Below, in pieces: positions 1-8,951 of a stretch of 64,000 nt of DNA. How positions within the stretch are numbered: position 1 is the stretch's first letter; each line of letters starts with the position of its first letter. This DNA comes from Planctomycetales bacterium (lineage in GTDB: Bacteria > Planctomycetota > Planctomycetia > Planctomycetales > Planctomycetaceae). The notes below the pieces were generated by a model. It ran no database searches, was not told the origin of the DNA, and saw only the letters and a list, made by a program, of their open reading frames with translations. The stretch covers positions 1-64,000 of the forward strand of contig JANQPT010000055.1 of assembly GCA_028285345.1 (NCBI GenBank), in the 5' to 3' direction. Position numbers and translations under genes: made by a program.

Positions 1-1061
1 CCCGCGGCAAGCAACTCAAGACCGAGATCTCGTCCAACGAACAGGAATTGCGTGAATTGGAAACCGAGTTGCGGGCCGAGCAAACGCTCGTTCCCAACAT
101 GACGCACCCCGACGCGCCGGTCGGCAGCGACGACGACGCCAACCGCGTGGTGCGTCAAGTCGGCGAGAGACCGAAGTTCGATTCTCCGCCGCTCAACCAC
201 GTTGAACTGGCCGACAAACATGATCTTCTCGACCTGGAAGCAGGCTCGAAAGTTGCCGGACATGGGTTTTACTACCTCAAAAACGAAGCAGTGCTGCTGG
301 AGCAGGCACTGATTCATTTAGCGCTGCAGAAAGTTGCCGCCGCCGGATTCACGCTGCACACCACGCCCGACTTGGCCCGAGATACGGTGCTCGAAGGAAT
401 CGGATTTAGCCCGCGCGGACCGGAAACGCAGATTTACTCCGTCGAGCAGTCCGACTTGAGCCTTGTGGCGACCGCCGAGATCACACTGGGCGGCATGCAC
501 AAAGACGAAATTCTCGACGCGGTCGACCTGCCGATCAAAGTCGCCGGCATCTCGCACTGCTTTCGCACTGAAGCCGGCGCGCACGGCGCCGCGACAAGGG
601 GCATTTACCGCGTGCACCAATTCACCAAAGTCGAGATGTTCGCGTTCACCGCCCCCGACCAATCGGATGCCATCCACGAGGAGATCGTCGCTATCGAAGA
701 AGACATCTTCCAGTCGTTGGGCATCCCCTATCAAGTGATCGACACGGCGACAGGCGACTTAGGCGGTCCGGCGTACCGCAAGTACGACCTCGAAGCGTGG
801 ATGCCCGGCCGGGGCGACGGAGGAGCGTTCGGCGAAGTCACGTCCGCCTCGAATTGCACAGACTATCAAGCGCGGCGGCTGGGAATCCGCTACAAGAGCC
901 CAGAAACCAAAGGCACACAAATGGTCCACACGCTCAACGGCACCGCTGTCGCCGTAACCCGCGCGCTGATCGCCATCTTAGAAAACTACCAGCAACCCGA
1001 CGGATCGGTCGTGATCCCGGAAGTCCTACGGCCTTGGGTCGGTCAAGACCGAATCGGTTGA
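1..1061 (+). CDS. serS: Seryl-tRNA synthetase, C-terminal part (5' end outside window)
   Basis: This class II aminoacyl-tRNA synthetase charges tRNA-Ser with serine in the cytoplasm. The reading frame is open from base 3, so the start lies upstream. The first visible residues (RGKQLKTEI, then ELRELETEL) are the end of the N-terminal coiled-coil arm that grips the tRNA, followed by the linker LVPNMTHPDAPVG. The catalytic domain shows motif 2 (CFRTEAGAHGAATRG, then RVHQFTKVEMF) and motif 3 near the C-terminus (GTQMVHTLNGTAVAVTRAL). About 353 residues are visible; the family is usually about 420-430, so roughly the first 70-80 residues are missing. A TTG at 48 is an internal codon, not a start. 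Identification is secure. Confidence 0.96.
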   Translation, partial: RGKQLKTEISSNEQELRELETELRAEQTLVPNMTHPDAPVGSDDDANRVVRQVGERPKFDSPPLNHVELADKHDLLDLEAGSKVAGHGFYYLKNEAVLLEQALIHLALQKVAAAGFTLHTTPDLARDTVLEGIGFSPRGPETQIYSVEQSDLSLVATAEITLGGMHKDEILDAVDLPIKVAGISHCFRTEAGAHGAATRGIYRVHQFTKVEMFAFTAPDQSDAIHEEIVAIEEDIFQSLGIPYQVIDTATGDLGGPAYRKYDLEAWMPGRGDGGAFGEVTSASNCTDYQARRLGIRYKSPETKGTQMVHTLNGTAVAVTRALIAILENYQQPDGSVVIPEVLRPWVGQDRIG

Positions 1062-1063
1062 CC

Positions 1064-1110
1064 GATGTAGCGGCGCGACTCACGCGACGTCGTGATTCGC
1101 CCCCAACTCC
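1064..1110. repeat. Intergenic repeat, copy 1 of 2
   Basis: This unit of about 45 bp is nearly repeated at 1275-1319; both contain the core GTCGTGATTCG preceded by CTCACGCG. The core can fold, with TCACG pairing CGTGA around CGACGT. It lies directly after the serS stop codon. Confidence 0.6.
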
Positions 1111-1274
1111 GGGTGGCCGCGATTGCAACGCAATCGGGGTGCCGCAGGCACAAGAGGCGGCAATTTCACCGTTCCCTGTCTGTCGCAACCGCAAAACATT
1201 TTGGCGCTGAAATCACGGCCACCGTTGGCTTGACGATGTACGTTTCATGCCAACTGCAAACCAGGGAATGCGCC

Positions 1275-1319
1275 CATGTAGTGGCGCCTCTCACGCGCCG
1301 TCGTGATTCGTCCCCAACC
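1275..1319. repeat. Intergenic repeat, copy 2 of 2, overlapping the mcsB stop codon
   Basis: This is a direct copy of 1064-1110 with a few substitutions. The last codons and stop of the leftward mcsB gene (stop at 1291-1293) lie inside it, so the repeat supplies the final residues TNHDGA of the protein. Confidence 0.6.
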
Positions 1320-2355
1320 GCTCGCGGAGATACCCGGCACGAGCCACATTGCGTTCGCCCGATTCGAGCTCGGAGTGCCGCAACTTCTGCAGGTGCGCCG
1401 GCTGGGTGTAGATAAACAACTCGTTGACGGTCGAGATCTCCAGATCGTCGATCAAACCCAAGTTGATGCCCAGCCGCACGCTCGACAGCAGGTGCATCGT
1501 CTCTTCCGAACTGATGGTCTGCGCCGTGCGGAGAATGCCATAGGCCCGCGAAACCTGGTCGTGCAAATCGCGGCGTTTTTCTTTGACGAGAGCTTCGCGA
1601 TACTGCCGCTCATAGCCGATGATCCGCGGGATCACGTCCATCACGTCCTGGATGATCTGCTGCTCGCTCTTGCCCATCGTGACCTGATTGGAGATCTGAT
1701 AAAAATCCCCCATCGCCTGGCTCCCCTCGCCGTACAGGCCGCGGACGGCGAGGTGGATTTTCTGCAGCGCCTGAAAGACCTTCTGGATCTCCTTGGTCAT
1801 CACCAGCGCCGGCAGGTGTAGCATCACGCTCACGCGAATTCCGGTTCCCACATTCGTGGGGCAGGCGGTGAGGTAGCCGAGTTGCTCGCTAAACGCGTAC
1901 GTCACTCGCGCTTCCATCGCGTCGTCGATCGCGTCGATTTCGCTCCAGCAATCCTCTAACGCCAACCCGCTGCGGAGCACCTGCATCCGCAGGTGGTCTT
2001 CCTCGTTGACCATCAAGCTGGCGTTTTCTCGCTGGCTGATCCCCACGCCGCGGGCGCCGCTGCTTTCGCTGAGTTCGCGGCTGATCAACTGGCGCTCGAC
2101 CAAAAACCGCCGGTCGATCTCATCCATCGTATCCACATCGAGATACGTCAGGGCATCCTTGATGTCCAACTCTTCAATGTGCCCGCTGAGCAGTTGGGCG
2201 ATTTCCAGCCGTGTCGCTTCATCGGCCCGGCTAAGGAACGGAAACTGCGCCAGGTTCCGCGCCAATCGGATGCGGCTGGAGATGACGATGTCCGCTTCAG
2301 GGCCGGTCCCTTGCAACCATGCGCCGCTGGTTTGAGTGAGGTCGTCCAGTTTCAC
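1291..2355 (-). CDS. mcsB: Protein-arginine kinase McsB
   Basis: McsB belongs to the ATP:guanido phosphotransferase family and phosphorylates arginine residues of proteins. In Firmicutes this marks them for ClpCP. Visible signatures are SSRIRLARN (residues about 26-34), the NEED loop (about 117-120) and the guanidino-kinase box CPTNVGTG (about 165-172). The reading frame runs upstream to a TTG at 2445. I place the start at the GTG at 2355 because GGGAGAG precedes it at normal spacing and the product MKLDDLTQTSG begins as family members do, giving 354 residues, the usual length. It follows mcsA on the same strand and is probably co-transcribed. No clpC or ctsR is nearby. The 3' end lies inside a repeat element. 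Confidence 0.9.
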   Translation of the reverse strand: MKLDDLTQTSGAWLQGTGPEADIVISSRIRLARNLAQFPFLSRADEATRLEIAQLLSGHIEELDIKDALTYLDVDTMDEIDRRFLVERQLISRELSESSGARGVGISQRENASLMVNEEDHLRMQVLRSGLALEDCWSEIDAIDDAMEARVTYAFSEQLGYLTACPTNVGTGIRVSVMLHLPALVMTKEIQKVFQALQKIHLAVRGLYGEGSQAMGDFYQISNQVTMGKSEQQIIQDVMDVIPRIIGYERQYREALVKEKRRDLHDQVSRAYGILRTAQTISSEETMHLLSSVRLGINLGLIDDLEISTVNELFIYTQPAHLQKLRHSELESGERNVARAGYLRERLGTNHDGA

Positions 2356-2507
2356 AATCAAGCTCTCCCAGCGCTGCCCTAATCGTACTATTTCCTCCGT
2401 GTCCCATTCCTCCCTCCGCGTCGAGCGGCGGCGAATGTGTGACAAGCGGCCAACATGGTAACGGCAACTCGCGATGCCGCGGCGAACCAGCGGGGCGGTC
2501 CCTGCGC

Positions 2508-3026
2508 CTATTCCCCCGCCTCACCCGAAAGCGTCGTTTCCATGTTCTGAATTTCGTCTCGCAGTCGGGCGGCCTCTTCGTACGACTCTTCCGCGACCGC
2601 CTGACGTAATTCGTTCCTCAATTTGATCAGCTGATACTGGCGCTGGCTGTCGGACGGAGCCCGTTTCGGCACTTTGCCGCAGTGTTGCTTCTCATCGTGA
2701 ATGTTCTCCAGCAAGGCTTCCAATTCTTCGCCGAACACCACGTAATCATGCGGGCAACCGAATCGTCCTTGACTGCGAAATTCGCGGAACGTAATCCCGC
2801 AATTCGGGCAATCGTGTTTGTCCAATTCGGCCAGTTGTTTCTCGTCGGGATCCAACTGCAACTGAATCATCATGCCCGCTTCCGACTCCGCCGGAAGGGA
2901 AGGTTCCCCCTCGCTGAGATACTGCTGCGCGCAGTCCTCGCACAGATGGATCTCACGCGGAACCTGGTTCTCAAGCTCCGTAATGTGCAACGAAGCAGGT
3001 TTCGGACATCGGCTGCACTTTTTCAT
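2508..3026 (-). CDS. mcsA: McsA-type zinc-binding, UVR-domain activator of McsB
   Basis: This 172-residue protein has the two features of McsA: N-terminal cysteine pairs for zinc (C4/C7, C29/C32, C73/C76 and C91) and a C-terminal UVR motif of about 35 residues (ELRQAVAEESYEEAARLRD). In Bacillus McsA activates McsB and helps pass substrates to the Clp machinery. It starts with a clean ATG at 3026 and lies upstream of mcsB in the same direction. The gap to the chosen mcsB start is about 150 bases. A more distant UVR/zinc-finger protein is possible, but adjacency to mcsB makes McsA the best call. Confidence 0.88.
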   Translation of the reverse strand: MKKCSRCPKPASLHITELENQVPREIHLCEDCAQQYLSEGEPSLPAESEAGMMIQLQLDPDEKQLAELDKHDCPNCGITFREFRSQGRFGCPHDYVVFGEELEALLENIHDEKQHCGKVPKRAPSDSQRQYQLIKLRNELRQAVAEESYEEAARLRDEIQNMETTLSGEAGE

Positions 3027-3348
3027 CGAAGCGATACTTTATTTCAGAGAAACCGCGCGAGTGAGACGGCCATGAACCAATCTAGAAAAGCAACATCCTA
3101 CATTTTAGATCAACGGTCGACTCGACAACAGTCCAACTCGTGGGCTCGGTTTTCAAAACCTCTACGGCTTATCCAGTTTCAATTCTATTCGCGGCCCCTA
3201 GAGTGTCAAGCGTCACTTTTTCCGGCTGTTTTACCTAAGAGTAAGCTGCTACTATGGATGCAACCGCAAAAAAACCACTCGACGCAAATTAAGATGACGC
3301 CGCGACGGGCCCACGCAACCCCGCGACTTCTCGGCACCCTGTTCTTCC
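3027..3348. other. Divergent intergenic region between mcsA and trpE
   Basis: These 322 bases must carry promoters for both neighbours. I see only weak candidates: CTGTTT-18-TACTAT toward trpE around 3221-3255, and TTGTCG-15-TAAAAT toward mcsA. I see no trp leader peptide, attenuator hairpin, T-box or tRNA. Confidence 0.4.
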
Positions 3349-4836
<1,488 letters not shown>

Positions 4837-4876
4837 CCCGGCGCGGCGACGGACTGATCTCACGTTTCTCGGCTTT

Positions 4877-6382
4877 TTATTCGTCCGCGCTCAACGGACG
4901 CAATCCAAGTGAATTGCGGTAGCTGTCCCGAACCTTCTTGGCGCCGACCTCCTCGGAAATCGCCCGCCAACGCTCGGCGGTCGTATCGAGCGCTTCCTCA
5001 ATTGTGACCTGATCCAAAAACAGCCGGCCCAGCTCCTCTGACAGCGCCGCACGAAAGCTTTCACGATTGACGACCGGCAATTCGGCCACGACCGGCGTCT
5101 GATCCAAGCTGCGAGCGACTTCGCCTAGATAACTCCCCCCCTCCGCAGCCGTGAGGTCATGAGGAATCCAAATCTCCGGAAAGGACATCAGCGACGTACG
5201 GCACAAGGTCCGCATGCTGGGCGGAAATGTTTGCGCCAGTTGTTCATCGGCAGTGAGATATTCCAGCAAATTCCAAGCCGCGGCGGCTTCCGCCGGTTCG
5301 GTCTGCGCGGAAACCGTGGCACACAGGCCGCCGAAGCCTGCGAGCGTAACGCGATTGACGCCGTCATCCTTCCCCGGCCGCCATTCGCCGTTGGTGTGGT
5401 GATAGACTTCCGGGCTGCCCGGCAATCGTACAAATCCCACCTGCAACGCCTCCGGACGCTCTTCTGGTCCAGCGTCGCTGGGGTCGTGATCCCGCATCGG
5501 CACCAAAGCGGGAAGCGGGTTCCCCACTCCCGTCTCAAACGCAATCGCCATCGCCGCCCGCCCCGCCATGAACTCTCGCCGGCAGTCGACTGTATCATAC
5601 GTCAGCACCTCATTCGGCATCGTTTTCACCGCTTTGAGGCTCTCCGTCAATGCCCTCTGAAAGCCGGGGCGGTTAATCAGCGGCTCGCCGCTGCGGATAT
5701 CGAAGAACGTCGAATACTCATCCGGATCTTTGACATACGGCATCGCCCGCGCGAGAAACATCGTCGCGCGAAACTCCACGCCCCATGGTTCGATCCCGGG
5801 CAAACCACCGGCCCACTTGTCAGTCGTTTCGAGCAACGTTTGATACTCGGTCCAGGTCCGCGGCGGCGAAAGGTTCGCAGCCGCCAGTAGGTCCTCGCGG
5901 TAGTAACAAACGAGCACCGGACAAGAGATGGGAACAACTCCACTGCCGCCGTACTGGGTGCAGACCTCTTTGCGGAGCCCTTTGAAGAAGTCCTCCCAAT
6001 TCAACGCGGGACTTTCCTGGCGCTCTGCGGAGATTCTGGAGATGAGCCCCGCGTCGGCAAAGTCCGCGATGCCGGTTATCGGCAATAGGATGAAATCGCC
6101 GGCCGCAGCCGGACTCCCGCCGTAGGACTCCAAAGAGTGACGGTCGCCGACCGACGTGTTGCGCGGATGTAGTTCAAAGCCGGCGCCGGTTCGCTCCTTC
6201 CACTCCGCCAACGACAACTGCCATTCCTGCTCAAGGCCGTAATCCGCAGGAAATGACACCGCGACCGTCCGCCCCGAAATCTGCTGATCCTTAGGCTGCG
6301 GCTGGTCCGAATCCCCGCACCCCGGACAACAAACCAACACCCATCCCCACAGCAACGCGAACATCCCGCATGTAAATCGCAT
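4877..6382 (-). CDS. Extracellular solute-binding lipoprotein (family 1 type)
   Basis: This is a predicted periplasmic binding protein of the sugar-binding (extracellular solute-binding family 1) type, 501 residues from the ATG at 6382. That ATG is preceded by GAGGA at 9 bases and opens a hydrophobic signal ending CCPGC, a weak lipobox. The mature part has the usual features: NLSPPRTWTEYQTLLE, a segment beginning PWGVEFRATMFLARAMPY, and FMAGRAAMAIAFETG, where the pocket of such proteins commonly lies. No permease or ATPase gene is adjacent, so the cognate transporter must be elsewhere or absent. The start region is divergent from the phosphatase at 6501. The substrate cannot be read from sequence. 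Confidence 0.75.
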   Translation of the reverse strand: MRFTCGMFALLWGWVLVCCPGCGDSDQPQPKDQQISGRTVAVSFPADYGLEQEWQLSLAEWKERTGAGFELHPRNTSVGDRHSLESYGGSPAAAGDFILLPITGIADFADAGLISRISAERQESPALNWEDFFKGLRKEVCTQYGGSGVVPISCPVLVCYYREDLLAAANLSPPRTWTEYQTLLETTDKWAGGLPGIEPWGVEFRATMFLARAMPYVKDPDEYSTFFDIRSGEPLINRPGFQRALTESLKAVKTMPNEVLTYDTVDCRREFMAGRAAMAIAFETGVGNPLPALVPMRDHDPSDAGPEERPEALQVGFVRLPGSPEVYHHTNGEWRPGKDDGVNRVTLAGFGGLCATVSAQTEPAEAAAAWNLLEYLTADEQLAQTFPPSMRTLCRTSLMSFPEIWIPHDLTAAEGGSYLGEVARSLDQTPVVAELPVVNRESFRAALSEELGRLFLDQVTIEEALDTTAERWRAISEEVGAKKVRDSYRNSLGLRPLSADE

Positions 6383-6500
6383 CTTGAGTTGTCCTCGGTC
6401 AAGTCTCGCGACAGCCCTACCGCTGTTCCCGAGCGGCGGTTGTGGTATCTTAAACACCCAGATCGATTTTTCTATTCAGAATCACCCGCTAGTCACGAAT

Positions 6501-7220
6501 ATGAGTAGGCTTTACCTGGTCCGGCATGCGCAGGCCTCATTTTTTGAGGACAATTACGACCAACTCTCGGAATTAGGCCGCGAACAGGCGCGGCAACTCG
6601 GTCGGCATCTCGCAGAGCGAGGGATGGCCTTCGACACTGTCGTCACCGGCCCCGCCGTCCGCCATCAGGATACGGCGCGATTGGCGGCTGAGGCGTATCG
6701 CGAGGAAACCGGCCACGCCCTTCCCGAGCTCAACGTCATCGATGAGCTCGACGAGCATAACGCCGACCACATCTTGCGCCGCGGCCTCGACGACATCGTG
6801 GTCGACCATCCCCACTTGCTGCCGCTCGCCGAAAACTTCCGCCGCTCCACCGAGCGTACCGACATCCAAAAGAACTTCCAACGTCTGTTTGAGGCGGTCA
6901 TCGATCTCTGGATCGATAGCCGTATCGCCGTCGACGGCGTTGAATCTTACGACGATTTTCATCGCCGCGTTTGCAAAGGTTTAGAAAAAGTCACCTCCGC
7001 CAACCAGAACGGACGCAGCGTGCTTGCCTGCAGTTCCGTGGGGCCGATGACGGTCATTCTACAGCACGCGCTGGGAGTCGAGCCGGCCGCCGCTTTACAA
7101 CTCGGATGGCGGCTGCGAAATTGTACGCTGAACCGGTTCTTGTTTTCCGGAAATCGCATGACGCTCGACTCCTTCAATTCAGTCGCTCACCTTGAACCGC
7201 AACACATAACCTATCGATAA
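6501..7220 (+). CDS. Histidine phosphatase family protein
   Basis: This 239-residue protein of the phosphoglycerate-mutase/acid-phosphatase superfamily begins MSRLYLVRHAQAS; the phospho-accepting histidine is in RHA (about residue 9). Further family positions are LSELGREQARQLGRHLAERG and VVTGPAVRHQDTA. The late histidine region is SVGPMTVILQHALG, where many members have SHG; the family's second catalytic histidine is not obvious there. The ATG at 6501 was chosen because the signature begins immediately after it. The gene lies 28 bases upstream of an acyl-CoA dehydrogenase, probably in one operon; phosphatase-dehydrogenase pairings occur in other bacteria. The substrate is unknown. Confidence 0.85.
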   Translation: MSRLYLVRHAQASFFEDNYDQLSELGREQARQLGRHLAERGMAFDTVVTGPAVRHQDTARLAAEAYREETGHALPELNVIDELDEHNADHILRRGLDDIVVDHPHLLPLAENFRRSTERTDIQKNFQRLFEAVIDLWIDSRIAVDGVESYDDFHRRVCKGLEKVTSANQNGRSVLACSSVGPMTVILQHALGVEPAAALQLGWRLRNCTLNRFLFSGNRMTLDSFNSVAHLEPQHITYR

Positions 7221-7248
7221 CCACACAATTCAGATTGGATAGAGCAAA

Positions 7249-8451
7249 ATGGACTTCTCGGTTCCGACAGAGATTCAAGAAATGCTGGCTAAGGTCCGGC
7301 AATTCTTGCACGACGACGTTTATCCTTTGGAAGCCCAGTTCATCAACGGCCGCTTCGCAGACCTGGTTTCGGCGCTGGAGGAGAAACGGGCACGCGTGCG
7401 GGAGATGAAACTCTGGGCGCCTCAAGTCCCTGCTGAATTCGGCGGCGTGGGTCTGGCATTCATGGAACACGCGATGCTCAGTGAAGAGCTGGGACGGACG
7501 CCTTTGGGACACTACGTGTTCAACTGCCAAGCTCCCGACGCGGGAAACATGGAAATCCTCGCCGAATTCGGAACCCCCGAGCAGCAAGAGCGGTTTCTCA
7601 AGCCGCTCGCCGCCGGCAAGATCCGCAGTTGCTTTGCCATGACCGAACCGGATTGCGCGGGATCCAACCCCGTCTGGATGAACACGACCGCCGTCAAGGA
7701 GGGCGACGAATACGTGATCAACGGGCACAAGTGGTTCTCATCCGCCGCCGACGGCGCGGCGTTCGCCGTGGCAATGGTGGTCACCGACCCGGATGCAGAG
7801 CCGCACCGCCGCGCCAGCCAGATCATCGTGCCGACCGACACGCCGGGCTACCAGTTTGTGCGGAACATTCCCGTAATGGGCCACGCCGGCGACGGCTGGC
7901 CGAGCCACAGCGAACTCCGCTTTGAGAATCTCCGCGTCCCGGCGGAAAACCTGCTGGGCGAGCAAGGCGCAGGATTCGCCATTGCCCAAGCCCGCTTGGG
8001 TCCGGGACGAATTCACCACTGCATGCGCTGGATCGGCATTTGCGAACGCGCATTCGACTGCATGTGTCAGCGCGCGGCCGAACGTGATCTCGCACCCGGA
8101 GACAAACTGGGAACCCGCCAGTCGGTGCAAAACTGGATCGCCGAAAGCCGCGCCGAAATCAATGCCGCACGCCTCATGGTCTTGCAGGCCGCCTGGAAAA
8201 TCGACAATGAAGGAGCAAAAGCCGCCCGCGAAGAGATCTCGGTCATCAAATTCTTCGCGGCCGACGTGATGATGAAGGTCGTGGACCGCGCCATTCAAGT
8301 TCACGGCGCACTCGGCGTCAGCGACGACACGATCCTGCAATACTTCTATCGCTTCGAACGGGGCGCGCGGATCTACGACGGCCCGGACGAAGTCCACAAG
8401 AGCGTAATCGCCAGACGGGCGCTTAAGGGATACGGTGTCGCGGGAACTTAA
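7249..8451 (+). CDS. Acyl-CoA dehydrogenase (ACAD10/11-like)
   Basis: This FAD-dependent dehydrogenase (400 residues) would form the 2,3-double bond of an acyl-CoA in fatty-acid or branched-chain breakdown. The N-terminal helical domain (MDFSVPTEIQEMLAKVRQF) is followed by the beta domain with CFAMTEPDCAGSNP and INGHKWFSSAADG, then the C-terminal helical domain with QVHGALGVSDD. At the position of the common YEGT catalytic motif it has IYDGPDEVH, as in the ACAD10/ACAD11 branch, which acts on longer or 4-hydroxy acyl chains; that assignment is from family knowledge. It follows the histidine phosphatase gene closely, with no matching electron-transfer gene nearby. Confidence 0.9.
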   Translation: MDFSVPTEIQEMLAKVRQFLHDDVYPLEAQFINGRFADLVSALEEKRARVREMKLWAPQVPAEFGGVGLAFMEHAMLSEELGRTPLGHYVFNCQAPDAGNMEILAEFGTPEQQERFLKPLAAGKIRSCFAMTEPDCAGSNPVWMNTTAVKEGDEYVINGHKWFSSAADGAAFAVAMVVTDPDAEPHRRASQIIVPTDTPGYQFVRNIPVMGHAGDGWPSHSELRFENLRVPAENLLGEQGAGFAIAQARLGPGRIHHCMRWIGICERAFDCMCQRAAERDLAPGDKLGTRQSVQNWIAESRAEINAARLMVLQAAWKIDNEGAKAAREEISVIKFFAADVMMKVVDRAIQVHGALGVSDDTILQYFYRFERGARIYDGPDEVHKSVIARRALKGYGVAGT

Positions 8452-8783
8452 AACACCCCAGCCCAACCGCCCGTCGCTTGGCCGCAACCAAACACAAAGA
8501 AGATTCCGCTGGCTTTCGTGAGAATTCGCGCGAATCGTAGCGAACACAGTCCTTAGTGAAACCAAGCCGACCGCTTGCGGTCGTGTGCGACGCCCAATAA
8601 CAAGTGATTCACCCTCGGCACACAATTTGATCCCTAGGGCCTCCCACTGATTCGCCCAAAAGTCAAAAGCTTTAAAGCATTATTACCACAGTGTCTCAGT
8701 AGTTTGACCCAGCTCGCCAATTCCCCCGCGAAAGACGTCTCGCGCGCAATCAGCCTTCTGTCACAGCAGTTTTAGCCGCCTCC

Positions 8784-8809
8784 CAAATACGGGTAAATCC
8801 CCGTAATTG
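8784..8809. promoter_or_regulatory. Dyad-symmetric candidate regulator site
   Basis: The core TACGGGTAAATCCCCGTA has arms TACGGG and CCCGTA around a 6-base centre. The symmetry extends to flanking CAA and TTG with one mismatch per side, giving a 26-bp dyad. It sits about 40 bases upstream of the -35 box of the promoter at 8850, a typical activator position. The TACnG half-sites resemble NarL/FixJ-type operators; no regulator can be named from this alone. Confidence 0.35.
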
Positions 8810-8849
8810 CCCGAATCGCTGCCGTTCACACAAACTTCACGCACTGCGG

Positions 8850-8878
8850 TTCACATATTCGCGCCGGTCCTCTAAAAT
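8850..8878 (+). promoter_or_regulatory. Candidate sigma-70-type promoter for the SNF2 helicase
   Basis: The hexamers TTCACA (8850-8855) and TAAAAT (8873-8878) are separated by exactly 17 bases and lie about 75 bases upstream of the chosen ATG. It is one of the clearest promoter matches in the window but rests on consensus only. Confidence 0.45.
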
Positions 8879-8951
8879 TGCTCGATGCGCGAGAAATCAG
8901 TGATTGCGCAACTATGAGAATGCGACTGCAAACGGAGGCAGAAACGCCGGA

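Larger units (their letters stand above)
8452..8951. other. Intergenic region upstream of the SNF2 helicase gene
   Basis: There is no credible gene in these 500 bases. The last 170 bases hold a dyad at 8784-8809 and a promoter candidate at 8850-8878, described separately. The first 300 bases show nothing I recognise. Confidence 0.5.
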
